64,000 bases of DNA from Drosophila pseudoobscura (Eukaryota; Arthropoda; Insecta; Diptera; Drosophilidae). A program made the translations under genes and the position numbers. The number at the start of each line of letters is the position of its first letter. The stretch's first letter is position 1. Below, piece by piece: positions 22,376-33,720 of this stretch. The notes beneath the pieces were generated by a model that searched no databases, was not told where the DNA came from, and saw only the letters and a list, made by a program, of their open reading frames with translations. The stretch covers positions 10,974,001 through 11,038,000 of the forward strand of contig NC_046679.1 in assembly GCF_009870125.1 (NCBI RefSeq). The letters are read 5' to 3'.

Positions 22376-22895
22376 TTTTGCAAATAATGCAAAATATGGT
22401 ATACTTTGGGAGGTAAACAACTACCTGGATTTTCTTCTGCACAGCTGATTTCTGTTGCACCTATACTTCATTCCAATGCAGAGCATCGATATATAGTTTC
22501 TGGTATTCGATGTTTTATTTGTACAAAACTTCCACCACTACGACGAAGCCGCCGAGGACTACTAAATTTGATTTCTACCTGAAATAACCTTCAATAATGT
22601 TGATAGGCTATTATTTGGCTGCAAGGGCCCATGCATGATAAGACAAATGCATCTCAATAACCAAATAGTATACTTTTTCGATGTAATCAAGTCACTGAAT
22701 TTCTTGCACCTCTGCTGCAATCGATGTTTATCTCACCACTAATTTGCTATATTTGGCATTTTACAACACCGTCGCAATTGAACCGTCGCGGTGTTTTTTT
22801 AAAATTTTTTTGATTCTGTTTATTTATTTATTTATTAGCTAAATAATTTTAATAATAATAGTATAGTTATTTATGAAAGTAAGGGTACACTTTTA
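22376..22895. promoter_or_regulatory. Divergent promoter region, kanadaptin / mus308
   Basis: Some 520 bp separate the two start codons. ATCGAT-containing sites resembling the DRE of fly housekeeping promoters occur near 22485-22492 and 22719-22725. There is no good TATA box. Both genes are probably driven from this interval. Confidence 0.5.
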
Positions 22896-25800
22896 ATGGC
22901 GTTCTCGCAATCACTGGACATCGACGAGAGCGCCTTGCGGGAGCTAGATCATTTGGTTGTTGCGCCGCCAGCAGAAACAGCAGCCAAGGGGCCGAAATGC
23001 AACGCCAGCCGGGAAAATTATTCCGAGTATTTTCAGGACGAATTTTCGTTCGTGATCAATCAGGAAGAAAGGAAGCAGGGGGATCCGGAAAATGCCGACA
23101 TCTCGTCTGTTTTCGAAGCGCAGGTGTGCACAGAAGATGTCTGCTCGGAGAGGAATGAAGAAGCGGAGGAGCCGCCCAATCTGGATGAGAGCAGCTTCCT
23201 CTGTCCTGTAAGGGATGAGGAGTCCTGCAAACAGTTGGAGGTGGATCTCTTGCGGAGTCGTACGATGGCTAAGGGATCCCCGGACATATCCCCCACTCCA
23301 AAGTCCAGGGAAACTACAATGATAACCCAGAATCTTAGCAAAATGTCGCCAAACCAGCTTCTGGTATCGCAGACCCCACCAAACGCGAGTATCTGCCAGG
23401 CAGTGAATACACCGACCAATGTACCAGTGGACGTGGAAGCACTCAAGTCGCTCTCAGCCTGGAATCTGCCCCACAGTATCCTGGCCGAGTACAAGAGGAA
23501 GGGCGTTGTACAAATGTTCGACTGGCAGGCCGAGTGCCTCAGCAAGCCTCGCGTTGTCTTTGAACATTGCAATCTGGTCTATTCGGCGCCCACATCGGCA
23601 GGCAAGACGCTTGTTAGTGAAATACTTCTCCTGAAATCTGTCCTGGAGCGGGGCAAGAAGGTTCTCGTCATACTGCCCTTCATCTCGGTGGTGCGCGAGA
23701 AGACATCATACCTGCAGGATCTTCTGACGCCCGCGGGCCATAGGGTGGAAGGCTTCTTTGGGGGCTACACACCACCCGGTGGCTTCGACAGCATTGACGT
23801 CGCGATTTGCACGATAGAAAAGGCCAATTCCATAGTCAACAAGCTGATGGAGCAGGGAAAGCTGGATGTAATCGGCACTGTGGTGGTCGATGAGGTACAT
23901 CTCATATCGGAAAAGGGTCGCGGCTACATACTGGAGCTCTTGCTGGCCAAGATTCTGTACATGTCCCGCAAGAATGCCCTCCAGATCCAAGTGATCACGA
24001 TGTCGGCTACCCTGGCGAATGTGGAACTCCTGCGCCGTTGGCTGGATGCCGAGCTGTACATCACAAACTATCGCCCAGTGGCCCTGCAGGAGATGATCAA
24101 AGTGGGCACCAAAATCTATGACCATCATCTGGAATTTCAGCGCGATATCACCCAACAGTCGGAGGTGCCATGCTTGACCAACGATTCGGATCATGTGGCC
24201 CAGCTGTGCATCGAGACCCTGCTCGAGGGCTGTTCCGTCATTGTATTTTGCCCATCAAGAGACTGGTGCGAGAGCCTTGCGGTGCAGCTTGCCATAGCCA
24301 TTCATGGTCTCATCAAATCGGGCACTGACCTGAGCCGACGCCTTCGCTCTAATCTCAATCCAGAGGCCATTGAAGATGTGAAGCAGCAGCTGCGGGATAT
24401 ACCCACAGGTTGGTTTGTTTTCGTTTGTCCTTGTATATGGAGAACATGTACTAATCTTCTGTTTGCAGGACTCGATAGTACCATGTCCAAGGCCGTTACC
24501 TATGCCTGCGCGTTCCACCATGCCGGGCTTACCACAGAAGAGCGCGACATTGTCGAGGCCTGCTTCAAGGCTGGAGCCCTGAAGGTTCTCGTGGCCACAA
24601 GCACTCTTAGTTCGGGGGTCAATCTGCCGGCGCGTCGCGTCATCATACGTTCCCCCCTCTTTGGAAAGAACCAGATGAGTTCCCTCACATATCGCCAGAT
24701 GATCGGCAGAGCTGGACGCACGGGAAAGGATACGCTAGGCGAGTCCATACTGATTTGCACGGAATCCAATCAAAGGGTGGGTCGTGATCTTGTCCAGGCG
24801 CAGCTACAGCCCATTTCTTCTTGCCTGGAAATGGATGAAAGTGTATGTATCGATTTTTCTGACAGAGCAGCCACGAAAATTCACGAATTTCCCATTGCAG
24901 ACGCATCTAAAACGAGCGCTCCTGGAAGTGATTTCAGCTGGTGTGGCCAGCACGAGACAGGAAATTGATAGCTTCGTCAACTGCACTCTACTGAGTGCTG
25001 AGAAGGCCATGGCCAAGCTGTCCGAAGAGCAGCAGCAGGGTGCCGAGGACTGCAGCTCGCATTTCATCGACGATGTCCTGGACTTTCTCGTTGACTACGA
25101 GTTCATTCGCCATCAAGTGGACGAGGAGGCGGGAACAGCGAACTATGTGGGCACCCACCTAGGAGCCGCCTGCTTAGCATCTTCCATGCCGCCCGGCGAT
25201 GGCCTCATTCTTTTCGCAGAGCTGCAGAAAGCGCGCCGCACCTTTGTGCTGGACACAGACCTGCATGCTGTGTACCTAGTGACGCCCTATTCAGTGTGCT
25301 ACCAGCTGCAGGATCTGGACTGGCTGCTCTACCTCGACATGTGGGAGAAGCTCAGCCCAGCCATGAAAAGAGTGGGGGAGCTGGTGGGCGTCAAGGAGGC
25401 CTTCCTAATAAGGGCCATGCGGGGCCAAAGCAAGCTCGACTACAAGCAGATGCAGATACACAAGCGGTGGGGCAGCTAGATATTCGTTTCGGAGAGCCAA
25501 TTAACTAACCATATTCAATATTCATGCAGCTTCTACACGGCTCTGGCCCTGAAAGAGCTGATCAACGAGACGCCCATTCATGTGGTGGCCCACAAGTTCA
25601 AGTGCAATCGCGGCGTACTGCAGGGACTGCAGCAAATATCCTCAACCTTTGCTGGCATTGTGACGGCCTTTTGCAAATCGCTGAAGTGGTCCACCATCGC
25701 CCTGATTGTGGAACAGTTCAAGGATAGACTGTTCTTCGGCATACATATTGATCTGATCGATCTGATGCAGCTGCCAGACCTGTCACAGAAGCGAGCCCGT

Positions 25801-28800
25801 GCCATCTACGATGCTGGCTTCACCACCGTGGTGGAATTGGCGGGTGCCGATGCCCTGGTCCTCGAGAAAGTCCTCTACAACTCTCTCAGCTTTGACTCGG
25901 CCAAGCAGCACGACCACGAAAATGCCCACGAGGCAGCCAAGCGTAATATGGTTAGGAATATCTTCATCACCGGCAAGGCGGGCATGACCGTGGCTGAGGC
26001 TGCCAAGTTGCTGATTGATCAGGCGCAAAAATATATGCAGCATAAGATCGGTGTGGATAGCATTAAGTGGAACCAAAATCAGAGAGAGGGCGGAGTATTG
26101 CCCAAGTCAGCCGATAGCGGCATGAATGTCGAGTTGCACATGTCATTGGAGGATGAGCAATCGCAGCAAATGCGCCAACCAAAGCGGAAGTCGACAGATA
26201 AAGAAGGGACTATAACGCCACCGAAAATCACGAAGATCGATACCACGAGAGACTTTAATGCTGTTAAAAACATACCACAAAAACCGGCAGGCAACTACGC
26301 GAAAAAGACAAATAATCCATCAGGAAATACTTCGAAGAACACAGATCACATTAAGGAAATGGCACAGAGAGTACCAGTTGCTTCTCATTGCCATACTCCA
26401 AAGAACACACAAAAAACGAATAATATTTCCAAAAGAGCTTCCACTGAGAACCCCGTTCAAAAAAAAGAAAATCATCTAATGACTATGCGTCAGCAAAAGG
26501 CCGTGGATTTACCAGCCTCTACTCAAAAAAATACGGAAATATATAACAACACCTCAAAGGGAGTGAGTCCTTCAGTAATGAAAGAAAACTTGAATCGTGT
26601 ACCCCCCAAAAAAGTGCAGAATGCGGAAAAGTCGGACGAAAAAACCCCGTGTTCAAGTAAGATATCGGAGCACCCCCTGCAAAGGGTAGAACATCGATCA
26701 GTGAATGCGCGGATGATGACACGTCGGAGTACAGTACATCACATTGAGCAAAAAGCAGTAGATCTACCACTCGCCTCTAATTTGAAAAACAACATCTCAA
26801 AGAGAGTGAGTACTGAGCGACTGAAAGAAATACTGTCAGACCAGAACCCCCTGCAAAAGATAGACAATACGCCGATGATAACACGACGGAAGACAGTAGA
26901 TCACACTGACGAAAAGGAGAATAGAATTTCTTCTCCCGGGTTTGATGAGGAAAAGCCCAGCACAAGCAGGGCCGTTCGCGAAGAGCTACAGAAAAAACAA
27001 ATTGCGGAGAACCGTCGGATTGCAGTTATGAAGTTAAACCAGAGACGAGGCCAATTGGAGACTGTGCCCACAAAGGATGCATCTGCAGAAACGTCCGCTG
27101 TGGCTGGGAAGACTCAAACTCCACGAAGCAGAAGTAATCCACGAGTAAATGGGATTTATGCTACTCAAATGGAGTCTGAGCGAAAGCCCTCTGCAAAAGT
27201 ATCCCCCATTGAGCAGGATATCTTTAGTGGCGATGATTCGTTTCTGCTGAGCACAGGGGTGACTGCTGCTCTAACCGCCGCTGAGAGTAAACAAACTGTT
27301 CCTACGTCGAACTCGGATGCGGATGAGATACCCAGCTCGCAACCGAGGGAGGAAGAAGGGACGAATAACCATCCGACGACACCGCATACCTCCAGGTTCA
27401 TGAGTATCTACCAGATTCTGCGCTCGCAGCGCCTGCAAAGCCCAAGATCATCGCCAAGTTCCACTGGGACCGCATCCTGTTCAGCAAGGAGCACGCAGCG
27501 CTCTGGATCATTGTTCACGCCCTGCGAAACTGCGAAACACTCGGCATCGAAGAACACACCAAATGGGGCCTCCTGTACGGAACTCGCCGAAATGTCCAAT
27601 GCTGCTGGGATGGACTCGAATGAAGCCTCTTCCATTAAACTGTCCGATATATCCGCGGAAAACTCTCTGATAAAGCATCCCTTTCAGCTGAACTCTTCGC
27701 ACGTCATGAGCTACTCCACGACGGATGACACGGCACTCAGTTTCGACAGAATTGAAATAATCGACATGTGCGCCAATCGACAGTTGTTTCAAATGGCTCT
27801 CAAGGAACTACTGGCTGCCTCACGTTGTGGATTCAGTGTAGGCCTTGAATCGCAGGCGGGAAAGGCGAAGCCTTTGATCGGAGCCAACCTGCTGATCAAC
27901 CAGTTGGCTGCAGCGGAGCAGCGTGTTGCCGGCAAACAGGCCCTCTTCCAGGTCGATGATAGCAGCTTCATAGCTGGCTTGTCGTTTTGCCTGGCCGACA
28001 ATGTCGTCTATTATATGTGCATGCAGGAGGAGGAGGGCCAGCAAGTCCCCACCAGGCTCAAGGTGCAGGAGCTGTGCAAGTTGATGGATCGCCCAGAACT
28101 CACCCTCCTAGTGCACGATGCGAAGGAACAGCTGAAAGCGCTGCTTCATGGCGTCCCTCAGTTGCACAACATCGGCATAAGGGTAGAGGATCCCAAGGTG
28201 GGCAACTGGCTGTTGGAGCCGGAAAAGACATTCTCCTTTAAAAATATGGTAACTGCCGGCAACACAAGATTCGCGTCCGTCCATTAATATTTCTGATTCT
28301 AGTGCCAACAGTTCGCTCCCGAGTGCACAGCTCTGGCCAATCTCTGTGGCAGCGGACGCGGATACAGCAGCCATGGGCTTGACAGCTCCAGCGCTATCCT
28401 GCCCAAATTGCGTGCCTCTATAGAGGCCTGTGTTACAGTGCACATACTCAAGGGACAGATCGAGAATCTAGAGAGAATTGGTCAGCTGCTAAAGATCTTC
28501 AGAGGCGAGTGGAATGTTCAACATGTTGTATTTATTGTCTTATTTATTTTTGATTTGTTGTTTTACAGAGGTGGAAATGCCTATTCAAATCGTACTCTGC
28601 AGAATGGAGTGCGTCGGCTTTCCGGCCAAGCACCAACGGATGGGTAGGCTCATAAAGCACATGCTGGACACCTTGAATAAGGTGGAGATCAAGATCTATA
28701 AAATGCATGGCTCGAAGTTCAATCTGGGCTCCACGCAGGCAGTTGCCAATGTGCTGGGACTTCACAGGAAGCCACATGGTCGCGTGAGCACATCGCGTCA

Positions 28801-29876
28801 AGTGCTGGAGAAACTGGGCTCGCCCATATCCGAGCTAATACTGAACCATCGAAAGCTGAACATGCAAATAGTCAAGGGTATGCAGCCACTGATTAGATGC
28901 TGCAAAGCGAACAGGATCCATGGTCACAGCATAACGCACACGGCCACAGGACGAATATCCATGAGTGAGCCCAATCTGCAGAATGTGGCCAAGGATTTTG
29001 ACATTCGAATGGGACCGGATTCGGTTCGTATTTCCTGTCGATCAGTATTCAAGTCCATGGACGAGAAGCGCTGTCTGCTATCGGCGGATTTCTGTCAGCT
29101 GGAGATGCGCATATTGGCGCATTTGTCGCAGGACAAGGCCCTGGTGTCTGTGATGAATTCCCCGCAGGACCTGTTTACGGCCATTGCTGCCCACTGGAAC
29201 CACATACCAGAGGCGGAAGTAACCGAACAAATGCGCAGTGGCACCAAACAGATTTGCTATGGAATTGTATATGGAATGGGCATGCGGAGCTTGGGCGATG
29301 CTCTTCAATGCACAGAGTCGGAGGCGCAATTGATATGTGAACAGTTCCACCAGTCCTATCCAGGCATCAGAGCATATACGGAGAAAGTCTTGAAGTTTGC
29401 CAGAAAACTGGGCTACGTGGAGACCATAACGGGTCGGAGGCGCTATCTAGACCACATCAATAGTGGCGAACAAAATCTAATAAGTAATAGGGCCCTTGAT
29501 TCCATTGATTGAGTTCAGTTCAATTGTAACAATTGATTTTTCTGTTCACCCCCATCTAGAGCAAGCCGAACGACAGGCCGTAAATACAACCATCCAAGGC
29601 TCTGCAGCCGACATTGCCAAAAGAGCAATTTTGGATATGGATAAGAACATCGGTCGGTATTGGAAGAAGCTCGGTGTCGAGGAGAATTCCATCCAATTGG
29701 TTCTCCACATCCACGATGAGCTGGTCTATGAGGTACCCGAAGCCAAGGCCAAGAGGATTGCCAAATTCTTGGGTCTGACCATGGAGAGCATTGGCAAAGG
29801 GAAGCTGACCGTGCCGCTGAAGGTAAAGATTAAAATGGGTGAGAGTTGGGGCGAAATGCATGAACTTCGCGTATAG
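22896..29876 (+). CDS. mus308: DNA polymerase theta (helicase-polymerase)
   Basis: Seven exons: 22896-24408, 24469-24842, 24901-25466, 25530-28248, 28303-28504, 28569-29483 and 29560-29876. They give 2201 residues; the D. melanogaster protein is near 2060. The enzyme carries out theta-mediated (microhomology) end joining and crosslink repair in the nucleus. The N-terminal superfamily 2 helicase shows Walker A SAPTSAGKT (about residue 230), DEVH, TMSATL and QMIGRAGR. A long basic, disordered linker with imperfect repeats follows (about 26100-27400). The C-terminus is a family A polymerase with motif A DFCQLEMRILAHLSQ, motif B TKQICYGIVYGMG and motif C HIHDELVYEV, so catalytic aspartates are present. 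An exonuclease-like fold without clear catalytic acids precedes it. Intron 5 uses a GC donor. AATAAA lies at 29891-29896. Confidence 0.97.
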
Positions 29877-29950
29877 CTGCTGAATACGGTAATAAAATGG
29901 TTGTGATTATTTATTTTTACAATTTGTAAATAATTTTATATTTTCCGTTG

Positions 29951-30412
29951 TTATTGACCACCCTCCTTATCCTGCCATTCCGTCCAGGATCCGGCATACG
30001 CTTTGGCACTGCAATTATTTTAGAACAATTTATTTTAAGATTGTACATACATGCTGAAACTTACTTGGAAAAGCCCAGGGTGCGGGCCAAATTGGTAGCC
30101 CGAGCAGCGCGTCCACCTGCTTTGCATGAAAAGATTATGACTGCATCAACCGACGGTTTCTTGCGGCCGTAGGTCTTTGTGAAAGCATCATCCGGCAAAT
30201 TCAAGGCCCTCTCCAGCTCGGGCACTATGAATCAAACAAAGGTGTGTCCATTATAGTAAGTCCCCTACTAATCTTTGGACTAGCTACTCACGAGGTATAT
30301 TAATGCTGCTCGGCAAGACACCTGTCTCCTCCAACTCGGACTTGTTGCGCACATCAAACAGATACTTATCCGGATGATTTGGAGCATCCTTTACTTCCTC
30401 GTAGGTGGCCAT
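29951..30412 (-). CDS. CG12279: Single-domain rhodanese (sulfurtransferase) protein
   Basis: Three exons on the minus strand: 30412-30292, 30224-30065 and 30008-29951, giving 112 residues. It opens MATYEEVKDAPNHPDKYLFD, with the conserved DVR motif of the rhodanese fold, and carries the active-site loop IIFSCKAGGRAA. The loop cysteine would hold the persulfide. Such proteins move sulfur from thiosulfate or similar donors; the physiological substrate is unknown. The tail GSWTEWQDKEGGQ is typical of the TSTD1-like group. The gene converges on mus308 with only 74 bp between stop codons, and AATAAA-type signals for both strands fall in that gap, so the 3' ends overlap or abut. The symbol follows my memory of the mus308 neighbourhood. 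Confidence 0.88.
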
Positions 30413-31047
30413 AACAGATCAGATAATTGTATGAACGAAATTTAAAATCAAACCCAAAATGCAAGCTTATCTTGTCAAAGGTTCGCCGATTAATTTCAAG
30501 CTATAACTATCGATGACGATATATTTGTTAATAATTTAGTCGCACAAACACAAGTTCTATATGTAGTATATACTATTTATACCCATATGAACGCCGCCTC
30601 CTGGGCACGGAGACTCGATGCCATTTATTTTCCATTTTTCACTGAATAAAACTATTGAAAAATCATCCTTGCAAAGAATCGGTGAAAGAACTGGCTGGGG
30701 TTTTTTGAGTTCTTACTAAAGAATCAAAGATATTTTTTCAATTACAGGAATCTATGGAACGGCCAAATCGGTACACAATTAACAGAGAAAACATTATATA
30801 TGTGACTGGACTTCATCTGATCAAGAATCACAGGAAACACGCCAGACGAACGCCAGAGCCGAAGACCCTGGCATCTAGTCCTGAAAGAACGTTTGCGATA
30901 CGTTCGGTTGCACATCTATATACTGTATGGTTAATTATTCAAATCAAGACTAATAGAAGACTTATGCTGAGCATGATTGTTTTATTTAGAGTATGGTTAT
31001 TCGACAACCATATATATTCGCCTTTTCTTAATGAGAAACTAGCAGGC
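30413..31047. other. Interval between the rhodanese and orphan genes
   Basis: The left part is the rhodanese promoter with a DRE-like TATCGATG at 30508-30515. A 101-codon plus-strand frame opens at 30754 just after a TTACAG and is discussed among the findings. It is not called as a gene. Confidence 0.4.
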
Positions 31048-32048
31048 TTAGCCTGGTAAAAACAAGGCCATAAGTTCTTCAGGATCCACACTGTCTAACT
31101 GCTTAAAATTCATTAGCTTGTTGTACACAAAGGTCAAGCGATCGGCATTGTGAAAGACAGAAATTAATATTTTAAGAGCCTGGAAATATTAAAATGTTGA
31201 GGCAGGAAAGAAAAATGCATTTTATGATCACGAAAACTCACCTCAAAAGTCAGACCGATAACACAGCTATTCGAAAACAAAGTATTAAAAGCCATATATG
31301 TAGCACCGTGGACCTCGACTTCGTCAACATTTAAATGTCCCAGTAATTTGATCACTTTAGCTGTATGCTTCGTGGCTCCCCTTACAATGTCATCGTCAGT
31401 CGCCCCAAAGAGAAATGGACACTCTGGGTCGACCATATAGATTTTAGAATCATCCAAAAATGTAAAGCCGAGTGTAAATAGGAAATGAAGGGCCTGACTA
31501 TTTATGCCAGATGGATTTGCTTTAATTTTAAACCTTGATATGCTCATGGATTGTTCATCAGTGACACTGAGGGTGTACGTCTTGCCTGTCTCCGAATTGA
31601 ACTCACCAATACTGGCAATAGCTCTTTTCAAGTCAATATTAAACAAAGATTGTATCAATTGGGGAATAAAAAATCCATTTTGTACAGCTGGATGGCGTAT
31701 GTTTGCATTCAGCGAGTACAGCGTTTCCCCGGTTTGGTATATAAATGTACCATTCGGAGTAATCTTGAATGGCATTTTCAGACGAAGCAAAACCTGATGA
31801 CCAGGGCGATTGATGCCTAAGATAAGTGTTAAAACGTACACTATGCAGATACGGATTTGATCGAAAAGAATGAAAAGCTTACATGTTTCCTTCAAGTTCA
31901 TTAGGGATCCTTGGAAAACAGAGTTCATACCGTGGAATGCCTGTGATATTTTCTGCACAATCTCCTCCACATCCTGGAAATTCAATTCCTTGCGACCTGG
32001 TACTTTTTCTATTAATTGCTCAAAAGCTTCCTTGAATTTAAGCAACAT
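31048..32048 (-). CDS. Protein of unknown function, 290 residues
   Basis: Three exons on the minus strand: 32048-31883, 31816-31242 and 31179-31048. Frames join at ACA T / GC ATC and GAG / GCT, and the product is 290 residues ending LMALFLPG. I do not recognise the family. The N-terminus (MLLKFKEAFEQLIEKVPGRK) looks helical and amphipathic. The middle has several GT-rich beta-like stretches (PNGTFIYQTGETLYSLNAN, GKTYTLSVTDEQS). There is no signal peptide or clear membrane segment. Coding sequence is richer in A/T at third positions than mus308 or Past1, which suggests lower expression or faster change. Three cleanly joining splice sites make this a real gene. Confidence 0.75.
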
Positions 32049-32059
32049 ATTGAAAATTT

Positions 32060-33700
32060 TTTTTTCTTTCTTCTTTGGGGATTTACAAATTAGTGTTTGA
32101 CTTTTGACTGGTAGTTTTCATCAAGACGAGCTGCCAGATCAGGCTTGTTTTTTTATTTATGACATTAGAGACGAGAGGCAAAAACAAAATTAGTGTTGGG
32201 CTAGGCTAAATTCCCTCGATGATTTCTGCTCGCAGCTCAACTGAAAAGCCAAGCTCTATCTAGCTCGCTCTCACTACATGCTACATTATATTTCTCTCGC
32301 TCACACTGCCTGTTTCCCCATAACGTTTTTATATCTAGTCTAACTCTAAGTTTAGTCGAATAACACCACAACAAAAATCATGGAATACTCGTATTAGTGC
32401 TTTTAATGATTTTTTAAAAATTGTTGACTAGAAATATGTTTTTTTATCGCATGTAAGATGTCCAATATTCTGTTTTTTTTATTTATTTAACATAAAATAT
32501 TATTTACCATTGAACCACGAACCGAACTAGTTTTTCTGGAGTGTAACTGCCACATACCCGGTAGTCAAGGAGTATAGGGGTATATAAAATTCGTGTAGAT
32601 GCATGTAACAGCCAATAGAAAGCGTTTCGGAATCCATAAAATATGCATATATAAAGCATGGCCTGGCATCAATAAAAGCTACTCCAACATTTTATCCCGC
32701 CTCATTCCGCTCCGATAAATAGGGGAAATTCTCTGGCATTTATCATTTTGCAGATGCAAGAAAAATAAAACGCAGAACCCTAAGGAATTATCTTTTCAAT
32801 TTGATCCGATCTAAGCATTACGGAGAATTGTTGTACTGCATAGGAACATTTTTGGGATTCAGGGATGCAATAACTTAAGAACGAGCATATTAAAAATTAT
32901 TCATTTTATTTAAGTTTTTTACAATTTATCAATCAGTTTTAATTTAACATTTAATATAATTCAAGAATTTACTAAATTAAATAAATTTAGTTTGCTAAAT
33001 AATTTAATTTAATAAACAAATATTTAAATTGCACAACATTCTTCATTCCTATTGCAGAGGAGATGAGTGGGGGAGCATTTCCAAAGCACAAATCAGATTG
33101 CAAATAATTGGCCCACATTCTAGAATTGTATATATCTATATAAAATATGTTCATTGTATATCAAAAGTGGTTCAGTTGCAAAATTAGAAAACCTTCCAGG
33201 CTGCTGCACAATCGACATTTAACCTAAATATTGATTACACGGTAGCTTCATGCGTTTTTATTGGCATTGAACAATTCTATTCCTCACTTCATTATATTTT
33301 CCTTAAGTCAACAACGACATGGTGTTGGGGTCATATACACACAGTTCTCTTGTATAATTCTACTAGATCGTATTGATCCGATCCGATCCTTTCGTTACAT
33401 TGCATTACAGTCGATTGTTCAAAAATATGCATGTGATGGAGGCATTGCTTAAATTCTGTGAATCTGATTGATATTTTTATATTTTGTTTCTTTTGCAATG
33501 CTTGCATTGACATTTGTTTGTGTGTGTGTGTGTGTTTTAATACCCAGCAGTTGACGCAGTTGTATGCGAGTACGATTACGAGTACGAGTATAGTACATAT
33601 AAAAAGGCAGAAATCGAACAGAGTGCATGCATCTTGGGAGTTGGCCGGCTGGCCGCCGTGTTCGATTGATGTGTGTGTGTGTGTGTACGGTACGTGTGTT
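32060..33700. other. AT-rich intergenic region and Past1 3' UTR
   Basis: Very AT-rich sequence (especially 32880-33040) with no coding signal. The right part is the 3' UTR of Past1. An AATAAA on the minus strand near 33255-33262 could end it. GT runs lie at 33518-33534 and 33669-33686. Confidence 0.5.
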
Positions 33701-33720
33701 TTATATTACAGGGTATGTAT

